Positions 1 to 4,880 of a DNA stretch of 6,726 bases are shown piece after piece. The stretch is from DAIOFH01 sp036745875. Its GTDB lineage: Bacteria; Planctomycetota; SZUA-567. Position numbers and translations under genes: made by a program. The DNA is taken from positions 1 through 6,726 of the forward strand of contig DAIOFH010000166.1 in assembly GCA_036745875.1 (NCBI GenBank). Direction: 5' to 3'. The notes beneath the pieces were generated by a model that was not told the DNA's origin, made no database searches, and was given only the letters and a program-made list of their open reading frames with translations. The stretch's first letter is position 1. Each line of letters begins with the position of its first letter.

Positions 1-15
1 GCCATGTACATTGCT

Positions 16-20
16 GGAGG
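16..20 (+). promoter_or_regulatory. Ribosome binding site of the MATE gene
   Basis: GGAGG lies 9 nt before the ATG at 30. It fixes the start of the transporter and argues against the overlapping out-of-frame start at 11. Confidence 0.75.
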
Positions 21-29
21 AATGGTTTA

Positions 30-1427
30 ATGGCAGCATCATCGACAAAAAGCGGCATACGCGGGCAATTTGTCCGCTACGCGGTCCCGTCCGTAGCCGG
101 GATGATCGTGTCGTCCCTGTACACCGTCGTCGACGGGATCTTCGTCGGCCGCGGCGTAGGCGACCTCGCACTTGGCGGCGTCAATATCGTTTTCCCCTTC
201 ATCATGCTGGTCATCGCCGTTACGATGCTCATCGCCATCGGCGGCGCCAACCTCCTTTCGTTCAGGCGCGGCAGGAACGAACACGTCGAAGCCAACAATA
301 TCTTCAACCAGGCTGTCGGCATGCTCGCGGTGGCGAGCCTCGCCCTTTTCCTCGCCGCCTTTTTCTTCAGCCGGGAACTCTCGGTGATCCTCGGCGCGGA
401 CGAGGACCTTCTGCCTTTTTCGCAGGCCTATTTGCGCACCATGGCGCCGTTCGTGGCGGTGCAGACCATGGGTCTGGGACTCAGCATCTTTTTGCGAAAC
501 GACAACTCGCCCAATCTCGCCATGATCGGCACGATCTCCGGCGCGGTCGCCAATATCTACCTCGACTACCTGTTCATCATGGAATGGGGCTGGGGCATCG
601 AGGGCGCGGCAATCGCCACCGGCATTGGGCTGGCGCTCGAACTCTGTATTTATCTGAGCCATTTTATACGGCGCAAAGGCGAACTCCGCTTCCGCCTGCC
701 GGTATATTCGCTGCGCGACGTAAAGAAATTGTTCTACAACGGCGCACCGTCGTTCTTAATGGAATTCTGCCAGTCGGCGGTGGCGATCAGCTTCAATCCC
801 GTCATCATCGGCCATATCGGGCCCCTCGGCGTCGCCGCCTACGGCATCGTCACCTATATCTGTCCGTCCTTCAACATGATCCTCATAGGAATAACGCAGG
901 GAGCGCAACCCATAATAAGCCTCAACCACGGCCGCGGCAATGTTCATAACGTCAGGGCGGTCTACCGCCTCGGCACCTGGTCCGGGCTGCTGCCGGGGCT
1001 GGCGTTCATCGGCGTTTGTTTTGTTTTCACCGATTCCCTGGTCGGGCTGTTTATCGGCGGGGAAGGGGATTTTGTGGCGTTGGCCGGGGAAATGCTCAGG
1101 TATTTCTGCATCGGCTATATCCCGGTGGGCCTGACCCTGATGAACATCCTGTTTTTCCAGACAACGGAGCAGGAGGCGCGTTCGACCGTCGTGGCGATTC
1201 TGCGCTGCGTCGGTTTTGTTCAGGTATTCCTGTTGTTTTTGCCCGCCTGGTTCGGCGTGCACGGGATTTATCTTTCCTTCCTCTGCGGCGAAGTGGGCAA
1301 CTGGCTTGTTTCGATTTCCCTCATGCGCATAAAACATTTGGAATTTGCCGCCGACGGATTTACTGGGACGCAGCCCGCCCTGCAGACCATAACCAGCAAT
1401 TCGGCGCGGTTGAGAAGGAGGAAATGA
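30..1427 (+). CDS. MATE family efflux transporter (MepA/NorM-like)
   Basis: An inner-membrane antiporter that is expected to export drugs or cationic metabolites in exchange for Na+ or H+. The 465-residue length fits the MATE family (about 440-480, 12 helices). The protein is strongly hydrophobic and shows the family's two-half layout: DGIFVGRGVG at residues 35-44 after helix 1, a LAMIGTISGAVANIYLDY-type stretch after RND (156-158) in the first half, and ITQGAQPIISLNHGRG in the second half. These resemble the MepA-like branch most. The ATG at 30 is preceded by GGAGG at 16-20 with 9 nt spacing, which supports this start. The gene appears complete, ending in a basic tail (RLRRRK). The upstream promoter lies outside the window. 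It runs towards accD and is separated from it by a palindrome. The substrate cannot be predicted from sequence. Confidence 0.93.
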   Translation: MAASSTKSGIRGQFVRYAVPSVAGMIVSSLYTVVDGIFVGRGVGDLALGGVNIVFPFIMLVIAVTMLIAIGGANLLSFRRGRNEHVEANNIFNQAVGMLAVASLALFLAAFFFSRELSVILGADEDLLPFSQAYLRTMAPFVAVQTMGLGLSIFLRNDNSPNLAMIGTISGAVANIYLDYLFIMEWGWGIEGAAIATGIGLALELCIYLSHFIRRKGELRFRLPVYSLRDVKKLFYNGAPSFLMEFCQSAVAISFNPVIIGHIGPLGVAAYGIVTYICPSFNMILIGITQGAQPIISLNHGRGNVHNVRAVYRLGTWSGLLPGLAFIGVCFVFTDSLVGLFIGGEGDFVALAGEMLRYFCIGYIPVGLTLMNILFFQTTEQEARSTVVAILRCVGFVQVFLLFLPAWFGVHGIYLSFLCGEVGNWLVSISLMRIKHLEFAADGFTGTQPALQTITSNSARLRRRK

Positions 1428-1443
1428 AGCAGGCCGGTTTCAA

Positions 1444-1498
1444 TTCACCACAGAGCACGGTGATCTTCTTTGAATTTTTCCGTGACCTCTGTGGTGAA
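1444..1498. repeat. Long interrupted palindrome between convergent genes
   Basis: The left arm TTCACCACAGAG (1444-1455) is perfectly complementary to CTCTGTGGTGAA (1487-1498). Just inside it, CACGG (1456-1460) pairs with CCGTG (1480-1484). This leaves a two-base bulge (1485-1486) and a 19-nt AT-rich loop (1461-1479), so 17 base pairs in total. Neither strand has a T-run directly after the outer arm, so it is not a classical intrinsic terminator, although an RNA hairpin this long could still halt or protect both convergent transcripts. From memory, CTCTGTGGTGAA-type palindromes occur as dispersed elements in many environmental bacterial genomes. That makes a REP- or MITE-like mobile repeat the favoured reading, but it could not be checked here. 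Confidence 0.8.
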
Positions 1499-1507
1499 AA
1501 GACCAAA

Positions 1508-2365
1508 TCATCCCAGCAGCTTGTCCAATATGCTGGAGATGCGGTCGCGCATGTCGTTGCGGTGGACGATCTGGTCGATCTGGCCGTGCTTCAGGAGGAA
1601 TTCGGAGGATTGGAAACCTTCGGGAAGCTCGGCGTTGATGGTCATTTTGATGACGCGGGGGCCGGTGAAGCCGATCTGCGCCTTGGGCTCCGCCAGGATG
1701 ACGTCGCCGAGGGCTGCCCAGCTCGCCCAGACGCCGCCCATGGTGCTTTGGGTACAGACGCTGATGAACGGCAGGCCGGCTTCGTCCAGTTTGACGAGGG
1801 AAGCGCTGGTCTTCGCCATCTGCATCAGCGAAAACAGGCCTTCATACATTCTCGCGCCGCCGCCGGAGCCGGAGAAAATGACCAGCGGCAGTCTTTCCCT
1901 CACCGCCAGCTCGACAAGGCGGACAAAGAGCTCGCCGACCACGGAGCCCATCGATCCGGCCATGAAGCGGGCGTCGGTGACCGCGAAGGCGAGGCGTCTT
2001 CCCTTGAGTTCGCCTGTGCCCGCGGCCATGGCGTCGATCATGCCGGTTTTCTTGCGGGCGTTTTCGAGTTTGACGGTATAGCTTTCGGTGCCCTTGAACT
2101 CGAGCAGGTCCTTGGAGGAAAGGTCAAGGCCGATAGGTTGGAACGTTTCGTAATCCAGCGTGTGTTTGATCCGCTCCATGGCTCCAAGGATGTGATGGTG
2201 GTCGCAGGAAGGGCAGACTTTCTGGTTCGCTTCGAAATCGACGCGCATCAGCACCTCGTCGCATCTTTCGCACTTGACGCCGGGGCCGGTGCCGATCTCG
2301 CGGATCTCGGTCTGGGGCCTGAGTCCGAGTTTGTTCTTCAATCCCTGCCATTCAAATATCGCCAT
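1508..2365 (-). CDS. accD: Acetyl-CoA carboxylase carboxyltransferase subunit beta
   Basis: The beta subunit of the carboxyltransferase half of acetyl-CoA carboxylase. With AccA it moves the carboxyl group from biotin on AccB to acetyl-CoA, giving malonyl-CoA for fatty acid synthesis in the cytoplasm. The 285-residue protein has the N-terminal zinc ribbon (C32-x2-C35-x15-C51-x2-C54), then the crotonase-like fold with FMAGSMGSVVGE (134-145), GGGARMYEG (168-176), SLMQMAKTSA (179-188), an IGF-GPRVI segment near 231-239 and LPEGFQSSEFLLKHG near the C terminus. The ATG at 2365 has a GGGAGAGAG purine tract just upstream. A TTG at 2383 would add six residues but is less likely. It lies 21 nt behind the yjbQ stop, so co-transcription is likely. 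The usual TDPT of the active-site strand reads TQST here. accA is not in the window. Confidence 0.96.
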   Translation of the reverse strand: MAIFEWQGLKNKLGLRPQTEIREIGTGPGVKCERCDEVLMRVDFEANQKVCPSCDHHHILGAMERIKHTLDYETFQPIGLDLSSKDLLEFKGTESYTVKLENARKKTGMIDAMAAGTGELKGRRLAFAVTDARFMAGSMGSVVGELFVRLVELAVRERLPLVIFSGSGGGARMYEGLFSLMQMAKTSASLVKLDEAGLPFISVCTQSTMGGVWASWAALGDVILAEPKAQIGFTGPRVIKMTINAELPEGFQSSEFLLKHGQIDQIVHRNDMRDRISSILDKLLG

Positions 2366-2386
2366 GCACTCTCTCTCCCGCAATTA

Positions 2387-2785
2387 TTAACCTTGGACCA
2401 CCTTGACGTAGAAACGGCGTTTCCTGGGTCCGTCGAACTCGCAAAAATAAATTCCCTGCCATGTCCCAAGGAGGGGCCTTCCCTCCGTGACGATGACCGT
2501 CGCCGACGCTCCCATGCAACTGGCCTTGAGGTGCCCGGTGGAGTTGCCTTCCATATGCCTGAAAGACGGGTCGTCTGGGAAGGCTGTCGCCATTCCCCTG
2601 AGGATGTCGGGCTTCACGTCAGGGTCGGCGTTTTCATTTATGGTTATTCCGGCAGTGGTATGGGGACAGTAAATGACGCATATCCCTTCCGCAACGCCGG
2701 ACTCCCGAACCGCGCCCGCCACTTTGTCCGTGACATTGTACAGACCTTCCCTGGCGGTTGAAAGGCTAAATTCCCACAAACTCAT
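2387..2785 (-). CDS. yjbQ: YjbQ family (UPF0047) metal-binding protein
   Basis: A compact protein of the YjbQ/UPF0047 family, often annotated as 'secondary thiamine-phosphate synthase enzyme' because an E. coli member has weak activity of that kind in vivo. The true role is unsettled. The 133-residue length matches the family. Conserved blocks are CPHTTAGITINENADPDV (40-57), FRHMEGNSTGHLKAS (75-89) and LGTWQGIYFCEFDGPR (106-121). H42, H77 and H85 are the expected metal ligands. The ATG at 2785 is chosen because GGAGGA (2791-2796 on this strand) sits at an ideal distance and the family begins here. A longer frame from 2842 would add 19 arginine-rich residues without family support. It is the middle gene of a leftward cluster, 86 nt after the NYN gene and 21 nt before accD. 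Confidence 0.93.
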   Translation of the reverse strand: MSLWEFSLSTAREGLYNVTDKVAGAVRESGVAEGICVIYCPHTTAGITINENADPDVKPDILRGMATAFPDDPSFRHMEGNSTGHLKASCMGASATVIVTEGRPLLGTWQGIYFCEFDGPRKRRFYVKVVQG

Positions 2786-2790
2786 ACGCT

Positions 2791-2796
2791 TCCTCC
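2791..2796 (-). promoter_or_regulatory. Ribosome binding site of yjbQ
   Basis: GGAGGA on the minus strand lies 5 nt before the ATG at 2785. It decides the start over the upstream in-frame ATG at 2842. Confidence 0.75.
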
Positions 2797-2871
2797 GTCG
2801 GACAAAGGAAAACAGCATACCAATAACCGGAGGAAAGGGCAAGGGGTTAGCTTTTTAACCGCAATTGTCAG

Positions 2872-3420
2872 TTATCGATTCTCAGGTTCGCCGCCGAAAA
2901 ATTCCAGCCAGGCGTCGACTTCGGCGGGCGAGAGGGTGCGGTGTTTTTCACGGAGCGTTTCAGCGTCGGTGTTTTGCGGAGCGCCGGATTTGCGGGTGCG
3001 GGCCTGCTTGCCGTAGGAATTTTTTTGTTCAAAGAGGGCGAGGAATTCGGACACGGTGAGGCAGGTCGCGCCGTGGAGCCTGAGGCGTGCCCGGAGTTCA
3101 CGGTCGTTCGAGACGGCGGTGACCTTTTTGCCGTCCGGTCCCAGCAGGGAGAGGTCGTCCGCCATCCTGTCGTCGGCTTTTTTGCCGGGGCCGGAGTAAC
3201 GTACGCGTACGCCCGACTGCCGGGTGTCGAGCCGCGCCAGGCCGCCATCCAGGAAGACCATGGTCATGCCGCGCCTGCCGCCAAGCTCCCGGGACAGGAC
3301 GCGGAGCGAACGCTCCAGCGTCTTCGCAATGTCCATAACGCCTTTATCCCGGAACGCGCCGCGCGTTCTTTCCCAGTGATGGAAAAAGTTGAAGCCGTCA
3401 AGCCAGTATTCATTATTCAT
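2872..3420 (-). CDS. YacP-like NYN domain nuclease
   Basis: A 182-residue protein with a NYN (PIN-like) nuclease fold of the YacP type. The Bacillus member of this family (Rae1) cuts mRNA on ribosomes, but that function cannot be transferred with certainty. Visible landmarks are the N-terminal DGFNFFHHW (8-16), VFLDGG (55-60), YSGPGKKADD (75-84) and VSNDRELRARLRLHGA (103-118). D8, D58, D83/D84 and D106 are placed as the metal-binding acidic residues of the fold. The domain ends near residue 130. It is followed by a basic linker and a short C-terminal segment with LSPAEVDAWLEFFGG, which may be an interaction tail. The ATG at 3420 is needed to keep the first aspartate, but its only SD-like match (CGGAG) is about 15 nt away, so translation may be weak. 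It is the first gene of the leftward cluster. Confidence 0.88.
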   Translation of the reverse strand: MNNEYWLDGFNFFHHWERTRGAFRDKGVMDIAKTLERSLRVLSRELGGRRGMTMVFLDGGLARLDTRQSGVRVRYSGPGKKADDRMADDLSLLGPDGKKVTAVSNDRELRARLRLHGATCLTVSEFLALFEQKNSYGKQARTRKSGAPQNTDAETLREKHRTLSPAEVDAWLEFFGGEPENR

Positions 3421-3459
3421 TATTATATCTGCATACTCCGGTTATTGGTCCCCAGCACA

Positions 3460-3465
3460 AGTATA
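3460..3465 (-). promoter_or_regulatory. Possible -10 box for the NYN-yjbQ-accD cluster
   Basis: TATACT on the minus strand matches the sigma-70 -10 box at 5 of 6 positions and would start RNA about 30 nt before the NYN ATG. The -35 region is poor (GTTTCA at 17 nt spacing, 3 of 6), so this is tentative. Confidence 0.25.
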
Positions 3466-3588
3466 CCCACAAGCCGGAAAAACTGAAACATTCTCTTGTA
3501 ACATTCAGGGGTCCGATAACACTCTATATATGGTATGCCATGCCTGGGGAATACGGTTTTAGTTGTCATATATAGTATTTTAGTGAAT

Positions 3589-3617
3589 TCGACAAAAATG
3601 CTTTTTCTCTTTATTCT
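3589..3617 (+). promoter_or_regulatory. Candidate sigma-70 promoter upstream of the sigma gene
   Basis: TCGACA (3589-3594, 5 of 6 to TTGACA) is followed after exactly 17 nt by TATTCT (3612-3617, 4 of 6 to TATAAT). A transcript would begin near 3624. It would have a leader of about 190 nt before the sigma start codon, containing the small reading frame and both hairpins described next. It was found by eye in AT-rich DNA, where chance matches are common. Confidence 0.4.
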
Positions 3618-3668
3618 CAACAGGTTACAGGAAAAAAAAGAGTTTTCGGGAAGGAAAAGGAGCTGAAA

Positions 3669-3683
3669 ATGATATATAGTTAG
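3669..3683 (+). CDS. Possible four-codon leader peptide (M-I-Y-S)
   Basis: AAGGAG (3657-3662) is the best Shine-Dalgarno match in the intergenic region. It lies 6 nt before an ATG that opens ATG ATA TAT AGT TAG. The stop codon ends 3 nt before the 5' arm of a hairpin (3687-3714), so a ribosome paused here would cover that arm. This is the geometry of a regulatory upstream ORF, and ATA is generally a rare isoleucine codon in GC-rich genomes. It may equally be chance. No protein function is claimed. Confidence 0.3.
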   Translation: MIYS

Positions 3684-3686
3684 AGA

Positions 3687-3714
3687 TAACGAGCGAAAAC
3701 TAAATCGTTCGTTA
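3687..3714 (+). promoter_or_regulatory. Leader hairpin 1 upstream of the sigma gene
   Basis: TAACGAGCGA (3687-3696) and TCGTTCGTTA (3705-3714) form a 10-bp stem with one G-U wobble around the loop AAACTAAA. On DNA it is also a near-perfect inverted repeat, so a protein-binding operator is an alternative to an RNA hairpin. Confidence 0.55.
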
Positions 3715-3730
3715 ATTTTACTTGCTCAAG

Positions 3731-3770
3731 CGCCTTAATTTGACGGGGACGTATTAAGGCGTTATTTTTT
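3731..3770 (+). terminator. Hairpin plus T-run ahead of the sigma gene (terminator, attenuator or operator)
   Basis: CGCCTTAAT (3731-3739) pairs perfectly with ATTAAGGCG (3753-3761) around a 13-nt loop. The stem can gain one G-U and one A-U pair, and the T-run TTATTTTTT (3762-3770) follows. That is the form of an intrinsic terminator on the + strand, yet it lies only about 43-52 nt before the sigma start. It could end a short RNA begun near 3624 or act as an attenuator of the sigma operon. The same bases also contain a second promoter-like pair, so an operator role is possible. Confidence 0.5.
3740..3768 (+). promoter_or_regulatory. Alternative promoter overlapping the palindrome
   Basis: TTGACG (3740-3745, 5 of 6) and TATTTT (3763-3768, 4 of 6) are 17 nt apart. 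RNA would start near 3775, giving a leader of about 40 nt for the sigma gene. The two palindrome arms flank the -35 box and fill the spacer, with arm centres 22 bp apart (about two helical turns). A dimeric repressor bound there would block this promoter. It competes with the terminator reading of the same sequence. Confidence 0.35.
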
Positions 3771-3812
3771 ACAGCCGGGTTTTCCGCTGTTCACCTTAGT
3801 TCCCGGATTGGG

Positions 3813-4484
3813 ATGGCCATAATGAGTTATGACTCTGACTCTGAAGTAGAAAAAGATCTGCTCGAAACACCCGTAAAACGTGAACGCATAGACGGCGCCA
3901 AGCTTCTCGCGAAAATCGCCAAGGGCGACGAGAAGGCGCTTGAAGAGTTTTATGAAATCTATTTCTCCAGGCTTTACCGCTTCGTTTTCTACCGCGTCGG
4001 CAGGGATCACCACCACGCGGAAGAAGTCATTCACGACACCTTCATGGAAGCGGTCGAAAAAGCCGGTCAGTACAACCCCTCCAGAGGTTCGGTGGAATCG
4101 TGGCTGATAACGCTGTCGAGGAACCGGATCAGGTCCACAAACGCGCTCATGAACCGCCCGCACGAATACGAAAAGTCGTGGAGCATGGTTGACGGCGAAC
4201 TTGAAAACCTCTTCGCCGACATGAACCGCAACAATATGCCTGATGCCGCATTGGAAAGCGAATACCTTCGCGATCTCGTTGGCGCCATCATGGGCTCGAT
4301 CCCCCAGGAATATTCAAAACTGTTGGAAATGAAATATATTTCGAACAAGTCGGTCAAGGAAATCGCCGGCAAGGTTCACAAAACCGAAAAAGCGGTCGAA
4401 AGTCAGCTCACGAGGGCCCGCATCGCCTTCCGCGAAGCCTTCAAGACCATGGCCGAAGTGCCTGCCGCCGAACTTGGTTTGTGA
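3813..4484 (+). CDS. ECF-type RNA polymerase sigma factor (sigma-70 family)
   Basis: An alternative sigma factor that directs RNA polymerase to a special promoter set. Region 2 runs from about residue 43 to 110 and shows ALEEFYEIYFSRLYRFVFYRVG, then HAEEVIHDTFMEAVEKAGQYNP and VESWLITLSRNRIRS, the typical core-binding and -10 recognition helices. A linker follows (111-150). Region 4 spans about 152-211 with IPQEYSKLLEMKYISNKS and a helix-turn-helix VKEIAGKVHKTEKAVESQLTRAR. At 223 residues it is slightly longer than most ECF factors because of an acidic N-terminal extension. The ATG at 3822 (residue 4) has GGGA (3810-3813) 8 nt upstream and may be the real start. Both starts give the same domains. 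The FecR-like protein downstream is the probable partner. The regulon is unknown. Confidence 0.92.
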   Translation: MAIMSYDSDSEVEKDLLETPVKRERIDGAKLLAKIAKGDEKALEEFYEIYFSRLYRFVFYRVGRDHHHAEEVIHDTFMEAVEKAGQYNPSRGSVESWLITLSRNRIRSTNALMNRPHEYEKSWSMVDGELENLFADMNRNNMPDAALESEYLRDLVGAIMGSIPQEYSKLLEMKYISNKSVKEIAGKVHKTEKAVESQLTRARIAFREAFKTMAEVPAAELGL

Positions 4485-4602
4485 TTCCCGAGCTTTTCCC
4501 CGCCGGACGCCATTCGGCCCCGGCATTCGTACTCTTGTTTGAAATGGACTGTTTTTACATATGATTAATGATTCGATTTTCCCTCGCAAGGACAAAGTCG
4601 GG

Positions 4603-4833
4603 ATGAAGCTTCCCGGCGTGACAAAAATAAAATGGAACCTGCCTGTCAACGACCGCTCAGCCTTCCGCGTCAGGAAACTGACGAACCGGAAACTGATGAA
4701 GGGCGTTGACATGGAAGAATCCCGCAACCGCGCGCCGCAGGGCAACCGTTCCGGCGACCAGAACAGGGATGATTATCCCTTCATCACTGGTTACTCGGCG
4801 GAACGCCCGAGAGGTACGACCAGCGGCCGTTAG
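4603..4833 (+). CDS. Small basic protein of unknown function between sigma factor and FecR-like gene
   Basis: I do not recognise this protein. It has 76 residues from the ATG at 4603. Its codons favour G or C in third position as the neighbouring genes do, which supports real coding. It is rich in Arg, Lys, Asn and Gly, lacks cysteine and has no membrane helix or signal peptide. The second half (EESRNRAPQGNRSGDQNRDDYPFITGYSAERPRG, split here only for description as a polar, probably disordered tail) looks unstructured. The start is uncertain: 4603 has AAGGAC 9 nt upstream, the earlier ATG at 4561 has no ribosome binding site and AT-ending codons, and the ATG at 4711 has AAGGG 7 nt upstream and would give 40 residues. 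It lies in the 396-nt space between the sigma gene and the membrane protein, so a regulatory role is possible but unproven. Confidence 0.45.
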   Translation: MKLPGVTKIKWNLPVNDRSAFRVRKLTNRKLMKGVDMEESRNRAPQGNRSGDQNRDDYPFITGYSAERPRGTTSGR

Positions 4834-4863
4834 GTGAGAGTGATTTGCGGTTTTGGGACTTGC

Positions 4864-4870
4864 GAGGGAG
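4864..4870 (+). promoter_or_regulatory. Ribosome binding site of the FecR-like gene
   Basis: GAGGGAG lies 10 nt before the ATG at 4881. It favours that start over the in-frame TTG at 4845, which lacks a comparable site. Confidence 0.6.
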
Positions 4871-4880
4871 CACCGGAAAT

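Larger units (their letters stand above)
3421..3812. other. AT-rich divergent intergenic region
   Basis: About 390 bp between the leftward NYN gene and the rightward sigma gene, clearly richer in A+T than the flanking genes. I see no convincing protein gene. A 65-codon minus-strand frame (3423-3620) starts with TTG, lacks a ribosome binding site and has no recognisable family. The + strand contains a candidate promoter, a tiny reading frame and two hairpins, listed separately. The minus strand must carry the promoter for the NYN-yjbQ-accD cluster. Confidence 0.7.

Noticed and set aside
1416..1426. AGGAGG followed by an ATG overlapping the MATE stop codon (ATGA), suggesting a translationally coupled gene.
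   Set aside because: The spacing is only 2 nt, and the frame runs through the palindrome and then antisense to accD, with no recognisable protein.
1016..2761. A 581-codon open frame on the + strand.
   Set aside because: It runs antisense through accD and yjbQ, whose family motifs are unmistakable. It is a by-product of high GC content.
2846..2861. GGTTA-GCTTTT-TAACC small hairpin between the NYN and yjbQ genes as a terminator.
   Set aside because: Only a 5-bp weak stem, and no T-run after it on the transcribed (minus) strand.
3423..3620. A 65-codon minus-strand frame ending 2 nt before the NYN start.
   Set aside because: TTG start, no ribosome binding site, many AT-rich codons and no family match. 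It overlaps the probable promoter region.
3421..3812. CRISPR array, tRNA or insertion-sequence remnant in the AT-rich region.
   Set aside because: No regularly spaced repeats, no cloverleaf pattern and no transposase fragment or terminal repeats could be found by eye.
3813..4484. Cluster of histidines (66-68 and 74) in the sigma factor as a metal sensor.
   Set aside because: They sit in the region 2 helix that binds core polymerase, and His is tolerated there. There is no second ligand cluster, so chance is the simpler explanation.
4502..4524. GCCGG...CCGGC hairpin after the sigma stop as a terminator.
   Set aside because: The stem is short and no T-run follows it. Continued transcription into the next two genes is expected.
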